From assembly GCA_015499995.1 (NCBI GenBank), contig JADNRV010000150.1, forward strand, positions 62,001 to 126,000: a DNA stretch of 64,000 nucleotides, in the 5' to 3' direction. Shown here piece by piece: positions 24,570-37,420 of the stretch (position 1 is the first letter of the stretch; every line of letters begins with the position of its first letter). The position numbers and the translations under genes were made by a program. Origin of the DNA: Flammula alnicola. Its lineage: Eukaryota; Basidiomycota; Agaricomycetes; Agaricales; Strophariaceae. The notes below the pieces were generated by a model that made no database searches, was not told where the DNA came from, and was given only the letters and a program-made list of their open reading frames with translations.

Positions 24570-26791
24570 GTAGACGAAGGTGAGCTTGGCCTAGGGGCCA
24601 GCGCAAAGATGGGAGGCAACAAAAGAGTATAACGCCAAAAATGCCTCGAGCTTTATAGACACTTCCTGTCGAGTGAACTGTGTTAAGAATAGCCAGATTT
24701 GGAGATTGGCCGCTGTTATATAAGCGACATCTGTTTGCGAAGGACGGAGAGCACCGCTCTCCATCCTTCGGCAGATAGCCTAATAAGGTCTCAAATTCAG
24801 AACGGTATCGAAGTAACCTAGGATGTGACGTACCAATATCCTCTGCCTGCCCTTCTCGGGCGTAGAATGACTCGTATAGATTCCAAGGCTAGATGTCGAA
24901 GAATGAAGTTACCCGAGAGCTGGAACACGTTCGTAACCCCGTAATATGAGGACTCGGAAGGCCTTGATTTCCGCCTTGCTCAACGGGACGTGTCCTGGAA
25001 ATATTTTTGAATTAACAATAAAAATAGCAGCAATTACTTCGTGTTGGACCGTTTACTTTGCTAGTGGTTGTGCTGTGTCATGACTCACGGTGGTTAACAG
25101 CTATCCCCTTCTGCTGCGTACTTGCGGCACAGCTCCAGGCATTGACTTGTGCCTTGTTGTTCGTCGTTCAAGAACTCGGATCTTGACAGTTGTGTAGTCG
25201 GCCTGTCCACACCACACTGATTAGTGCGGCAGCACTGAAGGATCCGGTTCATATCTTACTCCAAAGCGCGTTTGAGCTCCTTGATCATCCAAGGAAATTT
25301 CCCAAAATCCAGCAGGAAAAAATTCTATCAGTCCTGTCATATGTAGCTGGGAGCACTCCCCTGGACTATCTCGGAATCAGATGGAAAGTTGACGCAAAGG
25401 TTGTTGAGCTGACTTTCCGAAGTCCCAGGGCGTCATCAGATGCCACGTCCGCCATCTGCCGTTTCCTTGCATCCTAGACAGCAGTCCTGTCACTACGGTC
25501 AGTGCTGGTCAATATCTCAAGTAAATTCTTGAGGCAAGTGACACTTACCACAGGCAATCTGCACTGCTCGGTCGAATCATAGCATTGTAGAAGATTATTG
25601 TCATCAAGGTCGATATGGGCGTGGTGCAAACGCGGACATGCACGTTTGGGGCAAGAGAGCCTCATGTGGCCCCCGTGGGATTAACCTTTCTTTGTTCCCA
25701 GATCCAAACTCCTCCCAAAATATCTTGCCATAAATCCATGATATGATAAATGGGGGTTCATGATCATCTATCACGATAAAAATAAAAATCCAAGTAAGCT
25801 ATGACAACTTAGATCGCTTATGCAGTCTTATGTATGAGGGGACGAGCAAAAAATATCTTCTCGAGCACCGACCGCCGGAAATGAGTCGGGATGCGACATA
25901 CGAGTTTACTCTCTCCGACTGCTCAAGCAAAATTCTAACGGATTGGTTTGGCGCGTACAAGGATTCCGGTCACAGGAAAGTGATGCATACCTTCCGAATA
26001 TTATTAACTGTAAACGCAAGGAATCGCGGATAACTAACACGACTGTCGCGGGGTATACGGGAAAGGATGTCGAATCTCGATTATCTTCGAAGCATAATAC
26101 GTAGACAATTAGCATAAGGCAGGTCGGGGACCAGAGAGCGTGTCCGAATGCAGGCAAGGAATGATGAGGAAGCGCGTCGGATAAGGGGACAGACCGGTTT
26201 TTAAAGGGTGAAATCCTCGGAATTTAGAATGAATGGATTTGCACTGGAGAGACGGGCGGCAATACGTTGAATTGTGCATGTAAAATGCCGGCCTATTGAC
26301 TGCGCAAAGAAGGCGACGCCGTTCGTGCAAAGTATATTGACACGACGAAGAGGGCAGTTAAATGATAATGAAGTGAAGCCTTCGTTCCGATGACTGCTAA
26401 AAAGAATTCGAAAGCCGAGGAGAGTAGTCACCGTGGATGATCTATAAACGAGGATAGACAAGGATCCAGAAGGCGGATGGTCGTGCAGCACGATGTTTTA
26501 TGGCATTGCTTTCGAAACGATTTGGGATCGAAGGTGCAGTCATAGGACCCTTCCCCGATGAAAAGGTATAATAATGGTTCGCAAACATGCTGAAGGTACT
26601 GTAACGGTGATGATGATCAAGCAGGATAGGCTGGGTTTGGAGAAGAAAATGAGTAAATATCGTGGAAATGATTTCGGAGCGGCTGGACGTACAGGTCACT
26701 GGGGTCTTCCTGGTGGCGTTGAATGCACCAGTACACCATCCATGCGGTATAAATGCGTGAACGCGTGAACCCTCGAACATCCAGAAGACTG
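24570..26791. other. Intergenic with one unrecognised frame
   Basis: A plus-strand frame at 25190-25477 (about 95 codons, containing SAFELLDHPRKFPKIQQ and ILSVLSYVAGSTPLDYLGI) looks more protein-like than its surroundings and could be the last exon of an unknown gene, but there is no recognised domain. Frames at 26201-26780 on the minus strand show nothing recognisable. Confidence 0.35.
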
Positions 26792-27681
26792 TCAGGTGTC
26801 CACTTCTAGCTTGTCTCCAACGTCGCCAAGTTGCCTTCGACTCGCTTTCAACTCCCGATAACGTGCTATAGCCTTTTCCCTTTCTTGTTCCATCATCACT
26901 TTCTGTGACATCGACAAGACGCCATCCCTCTTTCCGATCGCCGACGATACACCCCGAGGCAGTTTCTTGAGCTCTGGAGGTGCTTGTGCTATGTCATTTA
27001 ATCTCTTTGGGGCGGAAGAAGAAGAGACTTGGAATTCCTTTCGGCGCCCCGTAAATTTGTCGGTTTGAGGAGGAGGAGGGGAAACATCGCGAGGCTTTTG
27101 ACCCTTTTCAGGAGATTGGTATTCGCCCTTCGGCTGTTTCGGTTTCTTGGCCGCGATTCGAGCTTCATGTTCCGCTTTGGCCACACCCCGGGCAAAGGAA
27201 CGAGATGACTCAACAGCAGACTTCACAAGAGGTCGCAGGTCGTCTTCCACTCGCCTATTCGAAGGTGAGCCTTAGCTCGCGCAGCAAGTTCGGAATTCAC
27301 ATACCGATTGAAATGTTGCATAGACTCCCCTGGTTGGATGGCCAAAGAGACCTTTTTCTCAGACCTTCCGCTCCGCACTTTATCCTCCAATTTGGTAGAG
27401 CCGTCAGGACCTGTCTTCCGTCGTTTTCCTGGCCGCTCTTCGCCCTCGTCGTGAACTTTCCGCTTTTTCAGCTTGAATTCATCCCGAATACTTTGGGCAT
27501 TGAAAATACGAGCAGCTGACTTTGGAATGGCTTCATTTCGCAGGGATTCTTTCCCTGGGGCTAAATCTGTGCCTCTGAAATATATTATATAAAATTCGTC
27601 CATGAACACAATGAGAAGTTGAACATACTTTTCGTTCCGAAGTTTTTCGCGCACAGTGCGCTTTGCCTTTTTGTGAGGCAT
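26792..27681 (-). CDS. Basic coiled-coil protein, CCDC137-like
   Basis: The start at 27681 gives MPHKKAKRTVREKLRNEK, then an intron to GTDLAPGKESLRNEAIPKSA. The body is rich in Lys/Arg/Glu (KLKKRKVHDEGEERPGKRRK, a probable nuclear localisation signal). It includes IQPGESMQHFNR joined through a GTATGT intron to RVEDDLRPLV, the most conserved-looking block. A charged tail follows (EQEREKAIARYRELKASRRQ) and ends KLEVDT at 26792. The basic N-terminus and the PGES..HFNRRVEDDLRPL block recall CCDC137-family nuclear/nucleolar proteins; the function in fungi is unclear to me. The first 279 bases of its coding region recur inverted at 63722-64000. Confidence 0.65.
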
Positions 27682-29261
27682 TTTTAACCGGATTTCAACG
27701 ATTTAGAAGTGAGTTTGATAGTTATGAGGTCGTATGTCGACTCTGGACGGTTTGTCGCTCGAAGGGCTGGTTCGCGGGCTGCGTCGTTGTGCGCGATGTG
27801 TCCCAACGCTGTCCAGTGTCCAACTTGACAAGCTTGACAGTTCAGTCATTATTGATTGCAGACGATGATGCCAAACAACACAAATCCAGGCCGCTTGACA
27901 CGCTTGCCAACGGCGCTAAAAATCAACTTTTTAGAAGCTTGATACTGCATTAGCTCCAGTATAAACGCTCATTGCCCGACATGGGTCTTCGAAGTTTATC
28001 AACCCACTCACAAGCGAGAGCGAGAGTGAAACAAGGTCAAACTTTGCATTGAACGACCCTTATATATGGAATGTAGTGTTTTCAAACACGATGCCACCTT
28101 GCCACCGTAAGTCGATTCCCAGGAATGAAAAATGTCAGAAGACGGCTTATTCAACTCTTTTTCTTAGGTGAACACCCTCGAAAGACTATTCCTTTCATCA
28201 TAAGAGGCTCGAAAATTTCTATTGCATAGAGAGATGGCCGGCCGCTCAGTAAAACATAAGACGGATTCTACTGTGTGACATGTAGCTGCATATCTATTGC
28301 GTTGGTCACGATGGTTCATATCTTCATGTAAGCTGAATTGTTCCTCGTCCTTTGCTCGGGTTCCTCATGTTTTCGAGACTAGTACTTGCTCCTGCCTAGA
28401 TATTCTGGAAGATTGATGGACGTTATCGATCTGCGAAGGGTTCAATCCACCTGACATTGTTCGACTGCCTCCATTATTCCACTCCGGCCTCTCAATTGAT
28501 GCTAGACCCGGAGTAACCTACGTTGCGCACCCAACGCCTGTTCCGTGTACGATAACATTTTTATTTTCGCAGAAGAATGTGCTTCTGACATGTCATGATC
28601 AAGTCTCCAGGTCTATAGGAGTGTAAAATAGAATGCCCTGTGTGGATATTCTTAACCATCCATTTTAGACCATCGTCTCCATATGATTTCCCTTTGGTAA
28701 TGCGGTAAAGATACTCAGAAGCTGTTGCGACCTTATGGATCTATCAGTTAATTGATCTTAATGTCCTTTCTCTCAGCAGGGTGTCATGAGGGTTGCGGCA
28801 AATGTGCTGGTTGAAAGTTTTTTTTATCTATGCAAGCCCGATGCATGCTGCATTTCTCTCCTCCGTGATGTATGTGCATTGAATACCCTTCATTGCGAAG
28901 CCATTTCTCACTCTCTAGCAGGCCTCTCTTCTCCATGCTCGATAGTCATCCAAAACAATCAATTTTACACGCCGTCTATGTCGTGATATTCTTTACCGCT
29001 CTGAAAGACGCCGGAGAATTCACCATTATCTCAGTTACAGTCACCAGTGGCGACAAAACCATATGGACACAGCTTCTTCGAGCTTTTTTGGGACCGGTGC
29101 ACTTGGAGATACGAGAACCGACTGCCAGCACGGTATGTATATCATTTGCATAAAAATAACTTGCTTGTGGCTGACTTATAAAATGACGGATAAAAGGTCA
29201 CTGTTATTCGTCTATTCGATTATTCGTTCGCCCAAGGATAAGGTCGTCAGCTCTTCGAAGC
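27682..29261. other. Intergenic (left arm)
   Basis: Upstream region of both the CCDC137-like gene (minus) and carboxypeptidase 1 (plus). Short frames only. The reverse complement lies at 62141-63721. Confidence 0.4.
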
Positions 29262-31452
29262 ATGTTCCTGCCTGCATTATCTGTGTTGGCACTGCTGCCC
29301 TGGCCTGGGGTTCTGGGCGGGCAAATTCCTGTCGTTGGAGGCGTGCTTGGGGGCGTTCCGGATACTGCGCCAGCTAGATTCAAAGAGGCTGACAGCCAGA
29401 GCACGTCTGCTACAACTCCTGGACAGCTGCGCGTTGTGGAAAACTCAGGTGTTTGCGGTCCGTCGGCCTTTCCCCATACGCTATCTTTCGAGTTTTTGAC
29501 GAAAAGCATTCTTGCAGAGACCACTCCTGGTGTCTTCCAAGCATCAGGTTACGGTGATCTAACTGCCACTGAGAGCATATGGTATGATTTTCATCTCCGA
29601 CCCGCGTATAGACACTGACGCCAATTGCGGAAAGGTTCTGGTTCTTCGCAGCTCGCAATAATCCTGATACGGCGCCACTCGCCCTATGGTTCAATGGCGG
29701 GGTACGTCTTTTCTGTCGCAAAAACGAATATCCCTAACCTATTCCCGCTAGCCCGGTAGTTCGAGTATGATCGGTCTGTTCCAAGAGCATGGTCCTTGTC
29801 GAATTACCAACGATAGCTCTTCCGTCACTCTGAATCCTTTCTCATGGAACAATGAGGCCAATGTCCTCTATATCGATCAACCTGTTGGCGTGGGCTTCTC
29901 TCATGGAGACTTAAATGTCGGAACGTCGCAGGAGGCAGCCTCTGATATCTGGACCTTCATGCAAATATTCCTTTCCGATTCGAGATTCGCTAAATATCAA
30001 ACGAACAACCTTGCGATTTGGACGGAATCGTAAGTACATCGTGAATGCTATGAATCGGGATTCTTACACTAATCGGAATTATAAAGCTACGGTGGACATT
30101 ACGGCCCAACTTTTGCTGCGTAAGTTGATGTGAACACTGCCTTCTACAACACACTCACCACAAATGAAATAGATACTTCCTCTCCCAGAACGCTGCCATC
30201 GCTGCTGGTACAATTTCTGGAATTCCATTAAATCTCAAAGTACTGGGCGTTGGCGATGGCCTAACTGTACGTCCTGGACAGGAGGATTCACTGGACTGTG
30301 AGATACTGACGAAATTTTCCTGGCAGGATCCTTTGAGCCAATACCCAGGGTACATCTCATACGCCGGAAGCAACCCTTATCATGCCCTGGTCTCTTCCTC
30401 CGTCATTTCTCGCGCGAACTCCTCCTGGACATCGTCCACCGGTTGTAAGGTTCAGGTAAATCGTGATCTATACCATATAGCTACAACTTTTTGCTAACTT
30501 GCGCCTCGTCACTCGTCAGATAACTTCGTGCAACAATGGCGGCTCGAATTCCGTCTGTTCTAAAGCACAAAGCTTCTGTAACAACAACATTTTGTCTCCT
30601 CTCGCCGGGAATTTCGATGTACGGTGATATTTCTCATCTTTTTACCCTTTAGCGAAACTCACTAAAAGTCTGCAGGTCTACTATGTGCCGACCGCGAACC
30701 CCGACCCATATCCACCTGACATCACCAACTACTTAGCTTCGATCAAAACAACGGTCGGGGCAGAGGCTACCTGGCAAGAGACCAACAACAATGTTTACAA
30801 CAACTTTGCCGCGACAGGTAAACAAAATGGTATTTCATCCCGTGCGACTCTCATGAGTAATTCACACAGGCGATTGGATGAGGAACTCGCGTCCTGATCT
30901 CGAAACCGTCATCAACGCCGGCGTAAGAGATGTTTCGATAAAGCATTAATTTTTAACTGAATCGCTAATAGGTTCGAACAATTGTCTATGATGGCGACGC
31001 TGTACGAACACCTCTCTCTTCTCAATTGTGCTGCCTATGACGTCTATGATACATATAGGATTATATCCTCAACTTCAACGGCGTTGAAGCTATGGTGAGT
31101 TTCGTCAACAAGTTATTTTTACTCGACCACTTAACAGATTCCCTTTTCCTAGGTCGCCAATCTCAATATGCAATTCACTTCGGTATTGAAACAACAGACT
31201 TTCCAAACCTATACTGTTGCAGGCCAGACAGCTGGTCAATTCAAGAATGCCGGAACGTTTTCGTACGTTCGTATTTTCGGTGCTGGGCACGAAGTTCCAG
31301 CTTACAAGGTACGGAGCCATTTTTACAAGACGAATATGGTATACACTGTATGCTCATTTTCGATTTCGCAGTTCGGAAAATTGGCTGTTGGTCAGGCTGC
31401 TGCTCAGATGTTCACGCAGATCATGGCTAACCAGTCTCTTTCGTCAACATGA
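29262..31452 (+). CDS. Secreted serine carboxypeptidase 1 (S10), left arm copy, intact
   Basis: S10-family peptidase removing C-terminal residues, secreted or vacuolar. The start at 29262 gives the signal peptide [19 protein letters not shown]. About ten short introns separate the exons. Conserved blocks in order: [51 protein letters not shown] (oxyanion region), [20 protein letters not shown], the catalytic Ser in [13 protein letters not shown], the catalytic Asp in [14 protein letters not shown], and the catalytic His in [10 protein letters not shown]. It ends MANQSLSST at 31452. The reading frame stays open at the sites where the right-arm copy is shifted. It sits head-to-tail with carboxypeptidase 2. 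Confidence 0.9.
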
Positions 31453-32292
31453 TCGTAACATAAACAATGGCTCTGTCGAAGATACCATCTTGAGTTACAA
31501 CTGACATCAGGCGTTGGTGCAATATTGTAGCTGTAGCATTTTGGAATGGAACAATTTTGATCTACGGCGTTTGACTCGAGTGGTCAACGTACATAACCGC
31601 CACTTGCACAAAGCTTGCGAAATAAAGAAAGTTTATTTCCACGGCTCTAGTCGGGCCGACACATCTTACTCCCAAACTCTTCTCTTCAAAAAGAAGCCCC
31701 ATTCCAACCGTATGTTAACGTACCAGTGGCACAAGAATATTGCACAACCGTTCAAAATCCTATGCTCTCCTCATGTCTCTGCGATCAGCTGAAGAGGTTG
31801 GCATCGCCAGCGTTCGGGCCGCCTGAAGAGTCGGATCGATCTGTCGTTCAAAATGACTTCGCCAGGCCACCGCAAGACAAATCCCTTACGTCGGTTGTCC
31901 TATCCTCGATAAAGTTGTATTCATGCTGCTCGGATATACATCGTATCGAGTTTCGAGGTAGGACCATTGCCTGCGTACGGTTCGTCATCACTGAACAGGT
32001 CCAACAGCTTTATGCCTTCTGGGACGTACTGACGCAACCTTCATAGACAGCCACCAGCAAGCTAGATAGGTCCGCGAAGCCTGTGTCTCTTGTAATCGCG
32101 TTGATGATCATCACGCCATATGGAACCCAACTTCTATGATGGTCAACTGTGCAGCAGAGAAGAAAGAATTTGGGCCCCGGACCGTCTGCAACATTTGGAG
32201 AATGGCTAAAAATAAAGCTGGGCATATAAACTGTCGGAAAAATAGGAATAACTATCGTCCTATCCTTGAAAACACTTGGATTATTTGCGCAT
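31453..32292. other. Intergenic between tandem carboxypeptidases (left arm)
   Basis: Holds the 3' flank of copy 1 and the promoter of copy 2. The sequence CATATAAACTG at 32222 may be a TATA box, about 70 bp upstream of the next ATG. No gene is seen. The frame at 31726-32046 has no recognisable content. Confidence 0.4.
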
Positions 32293-34464
32293 ATGCGTTT
32301 CGCTTTGGTTTCGCTTCTCCCTTTTGTACCTTGGCCAGGCGTTCTTGGAGGTCAAATTCCAATCATAGATGGAGTGATTGGAGGAGTCCCAGGGCCCTCA
32401 ATTTCTGCCTTCATCGAGATACCTCAAGTTCAGAATGTGACGACAACACCAGGAAAATTGCGGGTCGTGGAAAATTCTGGCATATGTGGTCTGTAATTTT
32501 TGTCTTCTGCTTGTCCAATTCTCAACACGAAAAAATATTCCAACAGAAACGACACCCGGCGTTTATCAAGCATCCGGGTACGGCGACTTGACCGCTACAG
32601 AGAGCCTCTGGTAAAAAGTTTCGCTCTTGGAGGCACAATGTTCTCATATATTGCTTGAAGGTTTTGGTTCTTCGCTGCTCGCAAGAATCCTGAGACGGCT
32701 CCGCTCGTCCTATGGTTCAATGGCGGGGTAAGTTTCTTCTTCCCTTAGGCATGGTTACGGCACTGATTCATCTTCGTCAGCCTGGGAGCTCAAGCATGAT
32801 CGGCTTGCTTCAAGAACACGGTCCTTGTCGAATTACGAATGACAGCACTTCTGTCACGTTGATCCTTTCTCCTGGAATAACGAAGCCAATGTGTTATATA
32901 TCGACCAACCGGTCGGAGTGGGCTTCTCTCACGGAGACCTCAAAGTTGGAACATCCCAGGAAGCTGCAGCCGACGTTTGGACGTTCATCCAAATCTTCCT
33001 TTCTGATCACAGATTTTCCAAGTTGCGCTCCAACAAACTTGGAATTTGGACCGAATCGTGAGCGCCTTCATCCCAGTTTTAAGTGATTGGTTCTAACTCT
33101 TTTCATCAAGATACGGCGGACATTACGGACCTACCTTTGCCGCGTGAGTATGATAGTCTTTTATAAGCTGTCGCAAAAAACTAAATTGGAGCGCGTCCAG
33201 CTACTTCCTTACCCAAAACCTTGCTATCCGCGAAAGGAAGATTTCTGGAGCAATTCTAAATCTGCAGGTCCTCGGCGTTGGAGATGGCCTTACTGTACGT
33301 CAACTCTCATGGCTCCTCAATATTCCAATCCTGAAAAGCGTGACTTAGAATCCTCTGATTCAATATCCTGGGTACATTACCTATTCCGGTGTCAATCCTT
33401 ATCATCCTTTGGTCACCCAAGATGTGATTGACGCTGCGAACACCTCTTGGACTACACCTGTGACGGGCTGTAGGGACATGGTGCGTTAGACCGTCCCGCG
33501 CTAAGGAAAATATGTCATTGATGATTCAACCCTCAGATTATCGCTTGCAATGGCGTTAACGGCAATAATACCATCTGCTCGTCAGCCCAAAATTTCTGCA
33601 ATAATCGAATCCTCTCTCCATTAGCCGGGGAACTATGATGTAAGCCTAGTTTGACTCATTGTATTGAGTTAGCAGTCAGATTGATCGTCTTTAGGTGTAT
33701 TATGTATTGACCGAAATCCTGACCCCTACCCACCGGAAATCGCTACCTACCTGAACGCAGTGGCTTCACAGATTGGAGGAGAAGTTACCTGGACACAGTC
33801 GAGCAATGCTGTATACCGAAACTTCTCCAACACTGGTACGGGTCCAATCTTTGGATAGATTTGACGCCCATTTTACTCGTGATTCTAGGTGATTGGATGA
33901 GAAACTCTGCTCCTGACCTTGAATTCGTCATCAACTCCGGTGTAAGTCATTCTTCTTTGTTCTAGACGCTTAGCTCATGTTGTCTGCAGGTCAGAACGAT
34001 TGTTTATGACGGAGATGCGGTATATCTGTCTTTGATTATGTTGTTCATATATCGATACTGACGCATAGACTGACAGGACTATATCTTGAACTTCAATGGT
34101 GTCGAAGCAATGGTAAACACTTTTGAACTAAGTTCCGACATATGAAATTCACAATGAGTCCAATTGACAGGTCAACAACCTCGAAACCATCTATTCGCCC
34201 CTCTTCAAACTCCAAAAGTTCAAGAACTTCTCCGTCAGCGGCCAAACCACTGGTATCTTCAAGAACGCTGGCACGTTCTCCTATGTCCGTATATATGGTG
34301 CAGGGCACGAAGTACCAGCATACAAGGTGCGTTTAGTGCATATTATTCCTTGTTTCAATATAAGATACCAATCTTTCTTAAAGTACGGAAAATTGGCGTA
34401 TGGACAAGCAGCCGCTCAGATGTTCACACAAATCATGCGGGATGAAGGCTTATCGTCAACTTGA
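32293..34464 (+). pseudogene. Serine carboxypeptidase 2 (S10), left arm copy, frame broken
   Basis: Paralogue of the upstream gene with the same exon layout: signal peptide [68 protein letters not shown], catalytic Ser in [13 protein letters not shown], Asp in [14 protein letters not shown], His in [12 protein letters not shown], end DEGLSST at 34464. Compared with the right arm it lacks one A near 32861 (after SVTL), has an extra G near 33630 (in LAGNYD) and lacks an A near 33715 (in TENPDP). Each shift falls in coding sequence. All are run-length changes, so they may be consensus errors rather than real mutations; if real, this copy is dead. Confidence 0.8.
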
Positions 34465-35403
34465 AGTCTCATGACGGACGGACTGCCTGCTGGACGAACG
34501 CATCCTGTCAGCAGGGGGTCCAGGTCGCGTTCCCGTGCCAAATTCAACACCTTGTCACTCAATTTTTCCAAAGACACGCATACGATGGCTATCTCTTTCA
34601 CGTGGGCCATGAAAGACGCGAAATTCCCCAAATCACTGTATCCCACATAGAATATCTAGCTACGAACCAATCTCGAACTTCTGGATCGATATCATTACCT
34701 GTCAAAGAGAATTGAGGAGCTTCATCAAGAGGCAAGCCATGGTGGCGCCATTGTCGAATCCTATCTTACGTCAACGCGTCAACCTTGACCGCAGCCAGGA
34801 CCCAAACCGCGGACGACTCTAAGATCCCTCCTCTGGACGGCCACTTATTGTCGGGCGCTGGTATCCCTCTCGTTTGCCTTTAACGGCACTTCCTCGTTTT
34901 TCGGACGAGGAGCTGTCGATGGCTGCCAACCATCAACTCTCGTTTCTTCATGAGGGGTATTCAACGGTCGGCAATGCAAAGGAAGTTTTGTGTATTCCTG
35001 AAGACCGTTTTTCCTACCTTGTTACATATGAGGAGGCAGCGGCTGGTCACGAACCCCTTGAAAGCTCTTGCTTGAAGGCTTTCACCATCCGAAGAACGCT
35101 TGTCTCGAAGAGATAGGCGGTTAAATCAGCTGCCGCCTCACTTCTTCGCACCGCCGGTTATTGGGGCTGTCGAGATCGGAAGCGATCTACTCCATTGCCG
35201 AGTACGATACCTACTTAAGCGATACCGTCCAAGCGTTTTCTAACTCATTTTCAGTGGAGGACGGATTCGATACTTGAAAATAGGGAATTGGCGTCAATAA
35301 ATAGATAAATCAATGGCTACCGATCCTTTGTACACTTGAAGAAGAGATTGAAACAAAAGTCCAAGAAGTTTAAAAAGTCGTAAATAATACTGAATGCCAT
35401 AGT
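34465..35403. other. Unrecognised sequence between carboxypeptidase 2 and the OYE gene (left arm)
   Basis: On the minus strand, FSLTGNDIDPEVRDWFVARY and, in another frame, FASFMAHVKEIAIVCVSLEK look protein-like but are not in one frame and no intron joins them cleanly. On the plus strand a frame at 34874-35116 reads SMAANHQLSFLHEGYSTVG. This may be a decayed gene; I do not recognise it. The mirror image is at 55996-56923. Confidence 0.3.
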
Positions 35404-37014
35404 TCAATAAACAGCGAGGGGATAGTCGGTGTAGCCTGTGCTCCAATCATCTTCGCTCTTGTTGATCTGTAAGTACGGGATGTTCGGAATGTTGTTCAGA
35501 GGTTTCCCGTGCTCGATGCGCTTCACCAGGTCGGGGTGGGTGATCCAGCTGAAGCCAATGAAAATGCCGTCAACCTTCCCCGAGGACACGAGCTGCTCGC
35601 CCTCCTCCGGCGTGACGTCCGTGTTGACGAACAGCTTTGCATTGCGGATGAATGGCCTGTACGCTTCGACTACGTTGTGGTCAGTCCCACGGCGTTTTCC
35701 TTTATATCACAATCATTGTGAGCGTTAGCTATGAAGAAATGAAGAACGCGAGCATACCCGTCAATTGGGAAATCGAACTTTGGAGAGTATCGGACGAGGT
35801 GGATGTAAGCGAGGTTCAGCTTGTCCGCCCTCACTGATAAAGTACGAGTAGGTATTTAAGGTGTCTTGCAGAGGCATTCTGCGCGAAGAGAAATATAAGA
35901 CAGCAGGTTGCTGGGTGGTAAGGTTTAACATACCCAATATCGTTTATACCCGCCTGCAGGGCTTATTTTGAGACCGACGTTAGTGGCCAAAGACCTTCAC
36001 CATGGATCTCAAAACCCACGAGGCCGAACCGAGACGATTTTCAACACTTCCCCCCCAGTTATCAGTGCGCTGGTTCGAATTGTATAGTCGAGGAATTGGG
36101 TGATGAGGTTTCCGCTTGCTCCGTGGACTAGACAAAAAGTAAATTTCAGTCTAAGGGCTCTGCGATCGATAATGAGGACTTTACGTTCAACGCCATCGAA
36201 GCCAGCCCATTTTGGCGAAAATGGCGGCTCGTTTAAAATATCCAGCGATGATCCAAGGGTCGCCAATTGCCTTTGGCTGTTAAGATAGGATTATTAGCTA
36301 TAAAAGGAGAGAAATGGATTGAGACAAGCGCTTACTGTAACGTATCCAGGTTCACCAGGAATTTGGCGGAATTTTCCACCTCGAGCGGCAATAGCAGATG
36401 GTGCGTAGATGGGCTATACACATGGAGTGAGCAAGCCAAAACCAATATAAGTAGTCCAGACGAAAGACTTACTATTCCAGAAAGCTTGTGCTGAGGAGTA
36501 TCCGGATGAGAGAGACGGCCAGCTAGACAGAGCCAACCATCAGATAATCAGATACAAAGTACATATCTTTCATCGATGCCTTACCATGCCAAAGCTATAG
36601 GAAACGCGTCAATCAGATAAAGTTCAATGTCTGGGAGACGGCGTTTACTAACCTGAGCGTACATCTTTCCTCCAGCAGCGTGAACAGCGTCTGTGATTTT
36701 CTTCCATCCGGCAACATGTTTTTCGTCCCAAAGTCCGGGGGCGTTGTCCCATGCAGTTCTGAAATGTCAAACATCGAATCAGCGAAATACAAATAGATAT
36801 CGGTGTGAATAAGCGCACCCCTGACGATTTATGAGGATACCCTCTGATACGATTAGGCCAGCACCACCAAGAGCGCGCTGAACGTAATATTCTTTCATGA
36901 CTTCCGTAGGGTAAGTGTCCTGGGCGCGATTCCTGGTAAGAGCCGACATCCCTATGCGGTTTCATGGTGGTGGTTCCGACTTGGAGAGGAGTTGAATAGA
37001 GTGTTTCCTGACAT
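35404..37014 (-). pseudogene. Old Yellow Enzyme family gene, left arm copy, frame broken
   Basis: Inverted duplicate of the intact gene at 54393-55995. The C-terminal part (VDGIFIGFSWITHPDLVKR to YTDYPLAVY) and N-terminal pieces are intact, but comparison with the right arm shows many one- or two-base indels: two bases missing in the codons for TTTMKNR (near 36962), changes near 36285-36310, an extra TA in QFLDYN (near 36089), an extra T in FGPNV (near 35983), and three more between 35715 and 35800. The indels are far denser here than elsewhere in the arm. They could be decay of a redundant copy or a poorly polished consensus. Confidence 0.8.
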
Positions 37015-37391
37015 GACTATAGTGGAAATGGTGCGTTGGTATGTGAAGTGTTCGAAGGGTTGTCGGTTGGATGAGCTGGTGGAAAGTGGTGTTCTGGAGT
37101 TCATGATCATCAGAAAACAACTCGCTTTTATACTTCAGGGCAAGGCAGGATCACGATCCATAAGTCGCCACATTATGGGCGCCTTTTCACGCATTGGAAT
37201 CGTGTTAGTCAATGGTAACTAACTGGCGAAGAGTAGCACTGCCAAAAAATATAACACAGAGTCAGCCTCTCGTAAAAATCGATTTGTCACTGAATTGGGG
37301 AACAAGGTTCTAAAATAAATGTCACGTGGCTTTCTCGTAAAACGGATGACATCGGCTCACCAACAAGATATAGATAAGATCAGTCCCAATA
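37015..37391. other. OYE promoter region up to the Tc1 insertion (left arm)
   Basis: Contains the TATA box and ends at the TA dinucleotide (37390-37391) used by the Tc1/mariner element, which therefore lies about 375 bp upstream of the coding start. Confidence 0.5.
37126..37132 (-). promoter_or_regulatory. TATA box of the left OYE copy
   Basis: TATAAAA on the minus strand, about 112 bp upstream of the ATG at 37014; the same box precedes the intact copy. Confidence 0.6.
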
Positions 37392-37420
37392 CAGGGTGTT
37401 GCATAATATCGTTCAGTTCA
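37392..37420 (+). repeat. Tc1 terminal inverted repeat, outer end (left copy)
   Basis: CAGGGTGTTGCATAA followed by TATCGTTCAGTTCA; it matches the other end at 27 of 29 positions. Confidence 0.92.

Noticed and set aside
25190..25477. 95-codon plus-strand frame as an independent gene
   Set aside because: Protein-like composition but no domain, no promoter evidence and no joined exons; kept only as a note in the intergenic entry.
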